A DNA stretch of 64,000 nucleotides, taken from assembly GCF_000698145.1 (NCBI RefSeq), contig NZ_BAXB01000005.1, positions 1-64,000 of the forward strand. The letters run 5' to 3'. The stretch's first letter is position 1, and each line of letters starts with the position of its first letter. Under the pieces are notes generated by a model that was given only the letters and a program-made list of their open reading frames with translations, was not told the origin of the DNA and did not search any database. Positions 46,394 through 55,697 of the stretch are shown here, piece by piece. The position numbers and the translations under genes were made by a program. Source of the DNA: Geomicrobium sp. JCM 19039. Lineage in GTDB: Bacteria; Bacillota; Bacilli; Bacillales; Marinococcaceae.

Positions 46394-46885
46394 ATGTATA
46401 CGATCAAGGAAATTAAAGAACTCATTGAGGCAGTAGATACGTCGAGCTTAACTGAGCTTGAGCTGAAGTCTGATAATGACACGTTTATTACCCTGCGAAA
46501 GCAGACGACGACTGTGGTTGAACAAGCGCCTGTCGTATCCCATGTACCGAGCGTCCAGCAAAGTGGCGGGGGGAGTGACCAAGGTGTGACTCCAAGTACT
46601 GACCAACAGGAAAAACAAGAGTCGACGAAACCATCAGTCAGTGAAAACACCGAACAAATTACGTCGCCGATGGTTGGTACGTTTTACCGAGCGGCTTCTC
46701 CTGATGCCGAACCGTATGTCAAAGTTGGGGATTCAGTAAACAATGAATCGATTGTTTGTATCGTAGAGGCGATGAAGCTCATGAACGAATTGGAAGCAGA
46801 AGTGTCTGGTGAAATCGTGGAAGTTCTCGTTGAAAACGGTGAACTCGTAGATTACGGACAACCTCTATTTCTTGTAAAAGCGTAA
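46394..46885 (+). CDS. Biotin carboxyl carrier protein (AccB-like)
   Basis: A 163-residue carrier: N-terminal [21 protein letters not shown], a Gln/Ser/Thr/Pro-rich flexible linker, and a biotinyl domain from [23 protein letters not shown] with the biotin lysine in [14 protein letters not shown] (Lys128). It shuttles carboxyl groups from AccC to the carboxyltransferase. Gene order here is accC-accB, the reverse of the usual fatty-acid accBC pair, which supports a second, dedicated acyl-CoA carboxylase. AAGGAG precedes the ATG. A terminator-like hairpin follows. Confidence 0.92.
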   Translation: MYTIKEIKELIEAVDTSSLTELELKSDNDTFITLRKQTTTVVEQAPVVSHVPSVQQSGGGSDQGVTPSTDQQEKQESTKPSVSENTEQITSPMVGTFYRAASPDAEPYVKVGDSVNNESIVCIVEAMKLMNELEAEVSGEIVEVLVENGELVDYGQPLFLVKA

Positions 46886-46921
46886 ATGGGTAAAAATAGA
46901 AGAATTTGTACACTATACGTA

Positions 46922-46949
46922 GGAGCGACATACCGTCGCTTCTTTTTTC
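46922..46949 (+). terminator. Terminator-like hairpin inside the carboxylase operon
   Basis: GGAGCGAC at 46922-46929 pairs with GTCGCTTC at 46935-46942 (one wobble), 5-nt loop, followed by six T residues. It lies between accB and the carboxyltransferase gene, so read-through would be partial. Confidence 0.75.
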
Positions 46950-46978
46950 TATCCGACACTACGGGGTGATTGTGTACA

Positions 46979-48492
46979 ATGGAGATGAATGACGCGGTAG
47001 ACAAATTAAATAATCGCAAACAGTTTATTGAAGCAGGGGGTGGCGAGTCCCGAGCCAAAAGCCAGAAAGACCGCGGGAAGCAAACGGCTCGAGAACGCAT
47101 CGATCAACTGGTTGACACGGGTACGTTTCATGAGTTGTTTCGTTTTCATTCTGATCAAGACTCCGGCGTTGAAGGCGTTGTTACGGGTACAGCAGAAATC
47201 CACGGAAGAGATGTGTGCGTGTTTGCTCAAGACTTTACGGTTAACGGTGGGTCATTAGGGAAGATGCATAGCTTAAAGATTACGAAACTGATGGATTTAG
47301 CCATGCAAGTCAGCTGTCCGATTATTGGCTTGTGTGACTCTGCAGGAGCGCGTATTCAAGAAGGCGTCAGTGCGTTGGAAGGGTACGGTCAACTCTTCTA
47401 TAGAAATGTTCAATACTCTGGGAAAATCCCACAAATCTCTGTCATTATGGTCCTTGCGCCGGAGGTGCTGTTTACTCTCCAGCATTGACGGATTTTGTTT
47501 TTATGGTGAAACGAACCTCGCATATGTTTTTAACTGGAGGGAAGGTGCTGAAATCGGTCGGAGGCAAAGAAGTCAATCATCATGATCTTGGTGGAAGTGA
47601 GCTTCATGGGAAGCGTAGTGGCGACGTACACTTTATTGCTGATAATGAAGAAGAGTGTTTACAAGAAGTGCGTAAGTTACTCGCATATTTACCGCAAGAC
47701 GCCACGTCACCATGTCCGAGCGCTCCAGCTAAGAGAAAAACGGGGGTTCGGCAACAGTTGCGTGACATCGTCCCCGTGGATCAAAAAAAAGTGTATAACA
47801 TGAAATCTGTCATCCAAGCGGTGTTTGATGCGAATTCATTTATGGAAGTCCAACGAGAGTTCGCGATGAACATGGTCGTTGGTTTTGCTAGATTGCAAGG
47901 AGAAACCGTCGGTATTGTTGCGAACAACCCAAAAGTGAAAGCCGGGGCCATCGATATTAATGCGTCGGACAAAGCGGCAAGGTTTATCCGCTTTTGCAGC
48001 TGTTTTCAAATCCCGGTCATTACGTTTGAAGATGTGACAGGGTTTATTCCAGGGGTTGAGCAACAAGAATCTGGAATCATACGTCACGGGGCAAAATTGC
48101 TATATGCTTATGCCGAGAGTGAGGTGCCTAAAGTGACAGTCATCATTAGAAAGGCTTACGGAGGTGCGTATGTAGCAATGAACAGCAAAGCGATTGGTGC
48201 GGACCTTGTATACGCTTGGCCGATTGCAGAAGTGGCTGTGATGGGTGCTGAAGGGGCCGTAGAAGTGCTTTACCACCGGGAGTTGAGCGAGTCTGAGAAC
48301 CCAGAGCAATTACGAAAAGAAAAGATAAAAGCGTACAAAGAGGAGTACATGGATCCATACTATGCTGCCCATTTAGGTCAAGTGGATGACATTATTGATC
48401 CAATGGATACACCAGACACACTCGCTCAGGCGCTTCGAGTGTTACGCAATAAAAAAAGATCAGCAACGAACCATGGAAACATGCCATTATAA
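46979..48492 (+). CDS. Acyl-CoA carboxylase beta subunit (PccB/YngE-like), frameshifted
   Basis: About 505 residues with two crotonase-fold carboxyltransferase domains. Marks: CDSAGARIQEGVSALEGYGQLF, then GPCAGGAVYSPALTDFVFM after the break, HMFLTGGKVLKSVGG, and in the C domain VGIVANNPKVKAGAIDINASDKAARFIRFC, FIPGVEQQESGIIRHGAKLLYAYAE and YGGAYVAM. These fit propionyl-CoA carboxylase beta (B. subtilis YngE type), not AccA/AccD. The break is at 47446-47450, where one G seems lost from ATGGTCC. With accC-accB it likely forms a complete propionyl- or related acyl-CoA carboxylase. ATG 46979 has GGGGTGA upstream. Confidence 0.87.
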
Positions 48493-48936
48493 GGTGCTTG
48501 CGATGATCATCGTCATCACACCACTACAACCGACAAACAAGGATAATCCGTTTGCGAGTTGTACGCCCCCCTTCCGATGCTCAAGTAAAAGCAAAGCACG
48601 GTCAACGATAAAAAAGAGAATCGTCGCGACAACGGCGAGGATCGTAATGTCAATGTTCACTGTAAATACATAAACAAAGAGGCCACCCACCATATGAATG
48701 CTAAGTGAAATGGTTTCTTGGAAGCGATTGTAATGCTTGGCAATCCAGTCGGCCATGAATGACAAAAAACCACCGTAAAACACAATCGGGATCATCGAAA
48801 AGAACCCATAAACTGTATAGCTGTGTAACACTTGCGTCACTTGACCCGCGCCACTTGTCATCTCTAAAGGGAACAACAGTCCAGTTAAGAAAATGAAGAT
48901 GGCCCATACCGCAAGTGCAGTTGAGAACTTATGCAT
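48487..48936 (-). CDS. Four-helix membrane protein of unknown function
   Basis: A 149-residue protein with four hydrophobic segments (ALAVWAIFIFLTGLLFPL, YGFFSMIPIVFYGGFLSFMADWI, MVGGLFVYVFTVNIDITILAVVATILFFIVD, and a C-terminal one). I recognise no family. ATG 48936 has AGAGGTG before it. Its 3' end overlaps the carboxylase stop by a few bases on the opposite strand. Confidence 0.7.
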   Translation of the reverse strand: MHKFSTALAVWAIFIFLTGLLFPLEMTSGAGQVTQVLHSYTVYGFFSMIPIVFYGGFLSFMADWIAKHYNRFQETISLSIHMVGGLFVYVFTVNIDITILAVVATILFFIVDRALLLLEHRKGGVQLANGLSLFVGCSGVMTMIIASTL

Positions 48937-49044
48937 GGGAGTCACCTCTTTATGTTTACTAATCCACATACCGCAGTTAGGTATTATATCTATAACCTCT
49001 TTTTAAGCAATTGAAACAAAAATGAAGAAAAGGAGAAGTGAGCG

Positions 49045-49623
49045 ATGCATCTTATCATATACATGCACCCGACAACTGACAGCTTTAACGGGCAAGTGCT
49101 ACATACGTACCGGGAACAATGGAGACAACGGGATGAAGACGTCGTCATACGTAACTTATATGCACAATCGTTCGACCCTGTTCTCGGTCTTGAAGAGTAC
49201 ACGAACTCTCTTTCTTCTTCCTATCCGGCAGAGGTGACAAAAGAACACGCACTGTGGCGAAGTGCGACCGCTGTTACATTCATCTATCCTATCTGGTGGG
49301 GCAGTTTTCCTGCAATCGGTAAAGGGTATCTTGATCGGGTTCTCTCTTATGGATTTGCGTATGAACTTGACGGAGAAACGCCGATCCCAAAAATGAATGA
49401 AAAACCACTAGGTATGATCTATACGACGGGTTCACCAACATCATCATGGGCCAAAAAAGAAAAAGCATGTGCAGAAGGAATTGTGAAAGCAAGCATCGCC
49501 GATTTTTGTGGATTTAAGATGGTGGAGCCTTTACACTTAGGGTATGTTGTCCAGGCGGACCGAGACGAGCATGAAGCAATGCTCAAAAGCGTCAGGCGAT
49601 ATGTAGAAAAGTTCCATGAATAG
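49045..49623 (+). CDS. Flavodoxin-fold NAD(P)H quinone reductase
   Basis: A 192-residue flavodoxin-like fold protein of the NQO1/MdaB/KefF group: IIYMHPTTDSFNGQVLHTY is the FMN/FAD phosphate-binding start, TFIYPIWWGSFPAIGKGYLDRVLSYGFAY is the conserved central segment, and MIYTTGSPTSSW follows. It makes two-electron reductions of quinones with NAD(P)H, protecting against redox cycling. GGAGAAGTGAG precedes the ATG. The FAH-family gene begins 11 bases after it, so they share a transcript, compatible with aromatic compound breakdown. Confidence 0.85.
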   Translation: MHLIIYMHPTTDSFNGQVLHTYREQWRQRDEDVVIRNLYAQSFDPVLGLEEYTNSLSSSYPAEVTKEHALWRSATAVTFIYPIWWGSFPAIGKGYLDRVLSYGFAYELDGETPIPKMNEKPLGMIYTTGSPTSSWAKKEKACAEGIVKASIADFCGFKMVEPLHLGYVVQADRDEHEAMLKSVRRYVEKFHE

Positions 49624-49634
49624 GGGGATGTGTA

Positions 49635-50537
49635 ATGAAATATGCAATGGTTTCGTATAAAGGAGAGCGTGAGCTTGTCGTCCAAGCGACGAACGAAAAT
49701 CGCTTGTTGCGATTGAAAGCAGCGTTCCAACAATTTGCACCCGAGGTAGAGTGCCCGAATAATTTGATTCAGTTCATTCATAAAAGTGAGACACTTACTG
49801 TACTTACTGCTGACGTATTACGACAAGCTAATGAAACACTAGACGCTGACTTTTGGATAAACGAAGAATTTGAGTGGTTAGCGCCGATACAATCACCACC
49901 CAAGAATATATTATGTGTAGGAAAGAATTATGCGGCTCATGCAATTGAAATGGGGTCTGCTAAAGACATTCCTGAACACCCACTGATTTTCACAAAATCA
50001 GAAAACACGATCAACGCGCACAAACAACCTGTGCCCCTTCATGAGCAAGTGACCGATCAAGTAGATTATGAAGGTGAAGTTGCCGTCATTATCGGCAAAA
50101 AAGCTCATGCTATTCAAAAGGAAGAAGCGTGGGACTACGTGTTTGGATTTACGTTATTAAATGACATCACCGCTCGTGACCTACAAGCTCGACACAAACA
50201 GTTTTATTTAGGAAAGAGTCTTGACGGTTTCTGTCCAATGGGCCCAGCAGTTTTACTCAGCAGTGAACGGGAAACGTTGCTACAAGACACCATCGTGACA
50301 AAGGTAAACGGTGAAATTCGGCAACAGGCGCCTTTAACGGATATGATTTTTGATATTCCTGAATTATTGCATGTGATCTCTAAAGGAATGACGTTACTGC
50401 CCGGTGATATTATTGCCACAGGAACACCGTCAGGCGTTGGAAAGGGCATGACCCCCCCGAAATTTTTAGGAGAAGGCGACCACGTAAGTGTTCACCTGCC
50501 ATCCATTGGAACACTAGAGAACACGATGATTCGATAA
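49635..50537 (+). CDS. Fumarylacetoacetate hydrolase-family protein
   Basis: A 300-residue FAH-fold enzyme: NILCVGKNYAAHAIEMG marks the start of the catalytic domain (~residue 92), the metal ligands lie in VDYEGEVAVIIG (Glu-x-Glu) and the aspartate of DITARDLQ, and GDIIATGTPSGVGKGMTPPKFL is the family end motif. Members hydrolyse or decarboxylate oxo-acids (fumarylpyruvate, oxaloacetate and others). The N-terminal ~90 residues are family-typical but variable. A strong terminator follows. Confidence 0.87.
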   Translation: MKYAMVSYKGERELVVQATNENRLLRLKAAFQQFAPEVECPNNLIQFIHKSETLTVLTADVLRQANETLDADFWINEEFEWLAPIQSPPKNILCVGKNYAAHAIEMGSAKDIPEHPLIFTKSENTINAHKQPVPLHEQVTDQVDYEGEVAVIIGKKAHAIQKEEAWDYVFGFTLLNDITARDLQARHKQFYLGKSLDGFCPMGPAVLLSSERETLLQDTIVTKVNGEIRQQAPLTDMIFDIPELLHVISKGMTLLPGDIIATGTPSGVGKGMTPPKFLGEGDHVSVHLPSIGTLENTMIR

Positions 50538-50576
50538 ACTTTAAAGAACAGGTGCTGTATCAAAAGCCTTTAAAGT

Positions 50577-50622
50577 AAAATGGCAGTACAGATCGCTTTT
50601 GATCTGTACTGCCATTTTTTAT
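50577..50622 (+). terminator. Terminator after the FAH-family gene
   Basis: A perfect 18-bp stem (50577-50594 with 50601-50618), 6-nt loop, ending in T residues. Confidence 0.93.
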
Positions 50623-51786
50623 GTAAGACCTTTCATTATACCATTTATCGAGCAAGGCATTGGTGACCATTCCGACTGCTGGGGACGAAAGGCAGTGCCT
50701 TCTGCGGGACGAGCCCTCGTAGGTCATAGAATCTATATAGATGAACGAAAGAAATTCACTGGATGCCAGGATGTAGAGATTCCATCGTGTCTTTCATTCG
50801 AATAGACCGTAATGACGAGAGCGTAATCACTTCAATGGTGTTTATACTGGGTGGGGTAGGGCACGGTTCGTATTGTGCGCGCTAGTTCTCACATTCTGCG
50901 ATCGAGTTTGCTCTTTTTAGCGATTTTAGCGCTCATTTCGTAAAACTCCTGCGTAGTTTGTTCTAACTGGAGCGCAGATTGGACTATACCGAACATCTTA
51001 TGACCTGTCGGCCCCAGCGGGACCGAACCGAAATCGTTCTCGATTCGGCGCGACTCGCGCCGACAGAATTTAGGGGTTTTCAACTCAGTGTTGGGGCAGG
51101 GCGTACGACTCAATGAACTTCGCTTTGGAACTAGATTGCCGTTTATTCTCTCTAAAATGCTGAATCTAATTCCATTAACGGATGTTTGGAAGTAGATGCC
51201 GATCGATTGGAATCAGAAAGAGACAAAACGGTCAAAGATGAGTGAAGCTGATTCCAATCGATGATCTTTGGAACTAGGTCGCCCGTTAAGCACGGGGATT
51301 CGGTCAACTTAGGCGGTGCGAATGTAGAAAATCCCATCATAAAACTGTTAGTAGGAAATTTTAAATTTTCAACAAGCAAAAATACGAGTATACGCCTTCC
51401 AATTTCCCTTTTCAGTGCAAACTCCATCACCCATGTTATGCATCGAGCAAGGTGTAGGGCTAAAATCTTACCATAGCCAGGAGCCACTCCGAGGATTTTT
51501 TACGTAAAAGCGCCAAGTCACTAAAAAAGCGTAGTGTTCACTACGCTGCTCGACCCGACCTACTCCGCTTATTCAAATCCCATACTCTCATCGCCCTCGT
51601 CGGTAGACCGAGGAGGCCCATCCTGTCCTCCGCGGCCTAGAAAACACGGTGGGTGTATTTGGGCCACCGATGTTGCACTTGTACTCTGGAGTGTAAAGCA
51701 TCCGTCTGCAGTGGAAATCAAAAAACACTGGTTTTAGATCCGGAAAGCTGTAAATGATTGAAGTGATGAAATTTATTTATAGGAAA
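50623..51786. other. Gene-free, repeat-rich patch of about 1.2 kb
   Basis: No reading frame here has a ribosome site together with a plausible product; frames at 50889-51113 and 51152-51487 (minus) look random. The DNA has GC-rich blocks (GGCAGTGCC, GCGGGACGAGCCCTCG near 50690-50720; GACCGAGGAGGCCC near 51607), a loosely repeated pair (GGGTGGGGTAGGGCACG near 50850 and GTTGGGGCAGGGCGTACG near 51090), three degenerate repeats and a perfect inverted repeat listed below. It looks like a set of decayed intergenic elements. Confidence 0.6.
51122..51287. repeat. Three degenerate repeats with an internal 15-bp inverted repeat
   Basis: Three copies of a TTTGGAACTAGATTGCC-like word start at about 51122, 51183 and 51266, spaced 60-85 bp. 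Between copies two and three, ATCGATTGGAATCAG (51202-51216) and its exact complement (51248-51262) form a 15-bp inverted repeat with a 31-nt loop. Confidence 0.6.
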
Positions 51787-51839
51787 AGGGGCTATGCCCA
51801 AGGTCTATTCTAAGACCTTGGGCATAGCCCCTCCTTTTT
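51787..51839. terminator. Strong bidirectional terminator after kamA-like gene
   Basis: A perfect 20-bp stem (51787-51806 with 51813-51832), 6-nt loop, followed on the plus strand by CCTTTTTG and on the minus strand by TTTTCC. It ends the minus-strand aminomutase gene. Confidence 0.88.
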
Positions 51840-51843
51840 GTCG

Positions 51844-53025
51844 TTATGATGAGCGGACACGCTTTCTTCGCTGTTCAGGCATGTCAGACATGTCATTTAC
51901 AGACGCCACTTCCGACACTTTCTTTTTCGGCATTTCCCAATAATCTTCGTTCCCTGGTAAGTCATCAAACCAGGCGGCATGATCAGGGCAATCTAACACC
52001 ATAAATTTCCCGTAATTTCCGTCACGAGATTGGTGATATTTTAAATAGGCTTTGCCGTCTTCGATTGCTAGAATTTCAATTTTACCAGACGTATGGCTCA
52101 TTGATAAACGGATGCGTTTTCCGAGACCGCTCGTTCGTGCTTTTGCCTCTTCCACTGCTTCATACGCTTCTTTTAACGTGAGCACAAAATCGTTGTTTCC
52201 GGCAACTGGCCGGTTAATAAAGAAATAATACGGGGTGACACCCGCCCATGAGAGTTTGTCCAACAACTCGGCAAGGTCGTCAGGATTGTCATTTATGCCT
52301 TTAAGTACAGGAGTTTGGTTCACAACAATTACACCCGCATCATGAAGCGCCTGGAACCCTTTTCTAGCTTCCTCAGTAATCTCACGAGGGTGGTTCACAT
52401 GGGCCATAACGTATATGCGGTTTTCTGGTGTTGAATACTCTCTAAACAGTGCGAGTAATTCTTCATCTTCATAAATTCTCATCGGGTTGAACACTGGCAA
52501 TTTCGAACCAATCCGTATGATCTTCACGTGTGGAATCGCTCGAAGCTCCTCAATGATATACCGAAGCTTTTTCGTTGCAAGAATCATTGGGTCTCCACCT
52601 GTGAGCAACACGTTGTTAATTTCAGGGTGATTGCGAATGTATTCAAGGCCAGGGTCAACATCGTTCATCGCTTCTTTGACATCATTTCTAAATAAGCGCT
52701 TTCTAAAACAGTACCGACAATACGCCCCGCACACTTCCGAGCAAATGAGTAGTGCAGTCGTTTCATATTTATGTTGACATCCCGGGACTACGTAATTTGT
52801 ATCCTCATCAGAGGCGTCCCAGCGACCGTACTCAGAAAGTTCTTGTTCATTAGGGATGACGAGGTTTTTGATTGGATCATTCGGGTCTTGCCAATCAATT
52901 AAACCGAGGTAGTAATCATTAACACGGAAAACAAACTTGTCCGTAATCTTTTTAAGTTTTTCTCGTTCTGCTTCAGGAATCTCTGCAATTTTATCAATAT
53001 TCGTAATATATTTCGGCTGTGCCAT
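51844..53025 (-). CDS. KamA-like radical SAM 2,3-aminomutase with acidic-substrate-type residues
   Basis: A 393-residue radical SAM, PLP enzyme of the lysine 2,3-aminomutase family. The iron-sulfur motif is CGAYCRYCFRKR (CxxxCxxC), GGDPMI follows, and the PLP lysine is in MSHTSGKIEIL. In true lysine 2,3-aminomutase two Asp residues hold the substrate's amino end; here the matching places read YYFFINRPVAGN (Arg in place of the first Asp) and SMSHTSGK (Ser in place of the second). Glutamate 2,3-aminomutase has Lys and Asn at those places. So it may act on glutamate or another acidic amino acid. ATG 53025 is preferred; a good promoter lies upstream. Own terminator after it. Confidence 0.85.
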   Translation of the reverse strand: MAQPKYITNIDKIAEIPEAEREKLKKITDKFVFRVNDYYLGLIDWQDPNDPIKNLVIPNEQELSEYGRWDASDEDTNYVVPGCQHKYETTALLICSEVCGAYCRYCFRKRLFRNDVKEAMNDVDPGLEYIRNHPEINNVLLTGGDPMILATKKLRYIIEELRAIPHVKIIRIGSKLPVFNPMRIYEDEELLALFREYSTPENRIYVMAHVNHPREITEEARKGFQALHDAGVIVVNQTPVLKGINDNPDDLAELLDKLSWAGVTPYYFFINRPVAGNNDFVLTLKEAYEAVEEAKARTSGLGKRIRLSMSHTSGKIEILAIEDGKAYLKYHQSRDGNYGKFMVLDCPDHAAWFDDLPGNEDYWEMPKKKVSEVASVNDMSDMPEQRRKRVRSS

Positions 53026-53064
53026 AAGCATCCCCCAATTCTAGTAGTGAAATACAGTGGAATT

Positions 53065-53093
53065 AGTATAACAAGAGTCATTCTAAAGGTCAA
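53065..53093 (-). promoter_or_regulatory. Sigma-A promoter of the aminomutase gene
   Basis: On the minus strand TTGACC (53093-53088) and TATACT (53070-53065) with 17-bp spacing. Confidence 0.82.
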
Positions 53094-53283
53094 AAAAGAA
53101 TAAAAAAATTCAAAATAATAAAAAGTGAAAGTAGAATTTCATGATGAGGATGTCTCCAGTGACCATAAATGTGAAGGGGAACTTCTTGACCTCATTACGG
53201 TCTACGAACCACGTTAAATGACAATCTCTTACCTTCTCAACCATCAGAAACCTTTTGCATACTTACTTATTTTTGAAACGAAT

Positions 53284-53364
53284 ATTTCATAAATCATTAA
53301 CATATGAAATTATGGGTTCACATTTTTGCGGTTATCGCTTAAAATGAAATAAATCATTCATTTT
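53284..53364 (+). promoter_or_regulatory. Promoter with two flanking palindromes before the class III aminotransferase gene
   Basis: TTCACA (53317-53322) and TAAAAT (53340-53345) are 17 bp apart. One inverted repeat (ATTTCAT at 53284-53290 with ATGAAAT at 53304-53310) ends just before the -35; another (AAAATGAA at 53341-53348 with TTCATTTT at 53357-53364) overlaps the -10 and start site. Both share a TGAA/TTCA half-site and are candidate operators for the RpiR regulator encoded next. The rest of 53094-53283 holds no recognised feature. Confidence 0.7.
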
Positions 53365-53402
53365 ATTTTGTTTATGAAATTATTTTGTTATGGGGGACGA
53401 TT

Positions 53403-54776
53403 ATGGGTATTGCAAATGAACGATTGTCGTATGAGGCACAAACACAAAAGTCTAAACAGCATATGGAAAGAGCGAAACGGGTCATGCCAGGAGGAATGAC
53501 GGCAAACATTAAACATTATGCTCCGTATCCGATTACGATTCAACGCGCGAACGGTTGCCGCCTTTATGACCTTGACGGGCATGAATATATCGATTTTCTG
53601 ATGGGATACGGTGCGTTAATGCTCGGTCACGGTCACCCACAAGTTAAGAAAGCAATTGAAAACCAACTTCTACAGGACGGCACGTGGCTGTTTGGCACCC
53701 CCCACGATAAGGAGGCCGCTTTTGCTGAGCGACTACAGCATTACTTTCCCTCTGTTGAACGCGTCCGCTATACGAATTCTGGAACAGAAGCCAACCTCCT
53801 CGCTTTGCGCCTAGCGATGGCGTACACGAACAAATATAAGGTGGCCAAGTTTGAAGGTCATTACCACGGAGCGATTGATTCCTTGCTCGTCAGTGTAAGT
53901 CCTACAGAAAGTGAAGCAGGTGCTCACACATCGCCTCTTTCTGTCGCGGATTCTGGGGGCATGAATCACGAGCGGCTCGTCGATACGATCGTTCTCCCTT
54001 TCAATGATCCCGTTAGTTGCGAACAGATTTTGACTGAACATAAAGATGAGTTAGGTGCGGTTATTATTGAGCCGATTGAAGGCGGCATCATTGAGCCTCA
54101 TCACGAATTTATAAAGAAACTGCGAGAAGTAACGAATCGACTCGGCATCGTTCTCATTTTTGATGAAGTAAAAACAGCCTTTCGTTCAAGTATGGGCGGT
54201 GCGCAAGCAGTTTACGGGATCACACCAGACATCACAACGATGGGGAAAGTAATCGGCGGTGGGTTTCCGTTTGGCGTCGTAGGTGGAAAGGCAGAGATTA
54301 TGGAATTATCCTCTCCTCTTTCAGGGTTCGACTTTTTTGCCGACCAACATGCCGATCGCTCGTCAAAGGCGCTCTTTCATAGCGGTACGTACAATGGTCA
54401 CCCGATGATTTTAGCAGCAGGGTTGGCAACGCTTGATGTCCTGGATGAACAATATAACAGTCTTCTAGAGCGTACTGAAACATTCAAACAAGCGCTCTGC
54501 CAACTGTTTGCATCTTACAACATTCCAGCTCAAACAGTTGGCAGAGGTGCAATGTTTAGTGTATTATTTACTGATGTAGAAGACATATCCAATTATCGAA
54601 GCTTAAAACATTTAAATACAGCATTTAGAAATGACTTGGATCGCGCGTTATTCTCCGAAGGGGTCTATGTGAAACCAGGCAATCGTTACAGCATGTCAGT
54701 CGTTCATGATGACGAGGCTTTGCAACAAGCACTGGAAGCTTATGAAAGAGTTCTTCCAACGATTATGGACCGCTAG
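53403..54776 (+). CDS. Class III PLP aminotransferase (HemL-like)
   Basis: A 457-residue enzyme of the glutamate-1-semialdehyde aminomutase/omega-aminotransferase family: MPGGMTANIKHYAPYPI, DLDGHEYIDFLMGYGALMLGHGHP, TNSGTEANLLALRLAM, FDEVKTAFR, and the PLP lysine in TTMGKVIGGGFPFGVVGG. HemL proper is about 430 residues and sits in hem operons; this one lies with an aminomutase, an RpiR regulator and a TRAP transporter, so it more likely handles a beta- or omega-amino acid. GGGGGA precedes ATG 53403. Two palindromes flank its promoter. Confidence 0.85.
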   Translation: MGIANERLSYEAQTQKSKQHMERAKRVMPGGMTANIKHYAPYPITIQRANGCRLYDLDGHEYIDFLMGYGALMLGHGHPQVKKAIENQLLQDGTWLFGTPHDKEAAFAERLQHYFPSVERVRYTNSGTEANLLALRLAMAYTNKYKVAKFEGHYHGAIDSLLVSVSPTESEAGAHTSPLSVADSGGMNHERLVDTIVLPFNDPVSCEQILTEHKDELGAVIIEPIEGGIIEPHHEFIKKLREVTNRLGIVLIFDEVKTAFRSSMGGAQAVYGITPDITTMGKVIGGGFPFGVVGGKAEIMELSSPLSGFDFFADQHADRSSKALFHSGTYNGHPMILAAGLATLDVLDEQYNSLLERTETFKQALCQLFASYNIPAQTVGRGAMFSVLFTDVEDISNYRSLKHLNTAFRNDLDRALFSEGVYVKPGNRYSMSVVHDDEALQQALEAYERVLPTIMDR

Positions 54777-54813
54777 GGGAGGGGGCGCTTTTCAAAAAGA
54801 AGGGGAGAGCGTA

Positions 54814-55660
54814 TTGGCCGATGTATATGAACAAATGATTAGCAAACAAAACCAAATGAGTAAATCACAGTTAAAGATCGCCAACTACCTGATTGATCAC
54901 CAAGAAACAGCGCCCTTTCTAACAGCATCTAAATTAGCGAAGAATGCAGAAGTGGGTGAAGCGACAGTCGTTCGTTTCGCCTTTTTTTTAGAATACAAAG
55001 GGTATCCCGACTTCCAACGGCATATGCAAGAGGCGCTTCAACGTAAATGGACATCAGCAGAAGTATTCGCTTCAACAACCGAGCACGGAGACGAGCCTGT
55101 GGACACGTTACGTGAAGTGTTAGCCGACGACATTAACAATTTGAGTACGACATTGCAACAAATTGATGTGAAGGAATTTGAAGCGGTCATTGAAGACATT
55201 ATTCAAGCAAAACGGATCTATATTATTGCCTACCGAAGCGCGATGAGTGTCGGCTTATTTCTGGAATTTTATTTGGATCTCGTCTTGCAGAACACAGAGA
55301 TGATTCGCTCCGCTGACGGCGTGCCAGAACACTTAATTGATATCCAAAAAGATGACCTTGTCATTGCATTTGGGTTTAACCGTTATACGAAGCGTACGGT
55401 CGAAGTATTGAAATATGTAAAGCAAAAGCATGCAAAAACGGTCGTCATTACCGACCACATGCTATCTCCTCTAGTCCCCTATGGGATCGTAAATTACTTG
55501 CAGCTACAGAAATCAACTCCTTTATTGACTCATTTTCGGCACCTCAAAGCATCGTCAGTGCCTTATAACAGCAGTAACGAGATCTGAACATGAAAAAGTA
55601 GAACGACGATTAGAAAGTTTAGAGGAACTGTGGGATGCGTTTGATGTGTTTCATAAATGA
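54814..55660 (+). CDS. RpiR/MurR-family regulator, two frameshifts
   Basis: About 282 residues: an N-terminal HTH_6 domain (MSKSQLKIANYLIDHQETAPFLTASKLAKNAEVGEATVVRFA region) and a C-terminal SIS domain (KRIYIIAYRSAMSVGLFLEFYLDL, DDLVIAFGFNRYTKRTVEVLKYV). Frames break near 55516-55518 and 55565-55567; one base seems lost at each. Correct reading gives SFIDSFSAPQSIVSALITAV and ends at 55660. The start is TTG 54814, preceded by AAGGGGAG; upstream open codons lie within the aminotransferase end. It likely senses a phosphorylated or amino ligand and binds the TGAA/TTCA palindromes upstream of the aminotransferase. Confidence 0.83.
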
Positions 55661-55661
55661 A

Positions 55662-55697
55662 AAATAACCGATCGGAATACTTCCGACCGGTTATTTT
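55662..55697. terminator. Bidirectional terminator between rpiR-like gene and TRAP permease gene
   Basis: A stem of about 15 bp with a single bulge (AATAACCGATCGG arm, partner CCGACCGGTTATT) with A and T runs on the two sides. Confidence 0.85.

Noticed and set aside
50889..51487. Two minus-strand frames (74 and 111 codons) in the repeat-rich patch
   Set aside because: No ribosome site and no family-like pattern; they overlap the degenerate repeats and inverted repeat.
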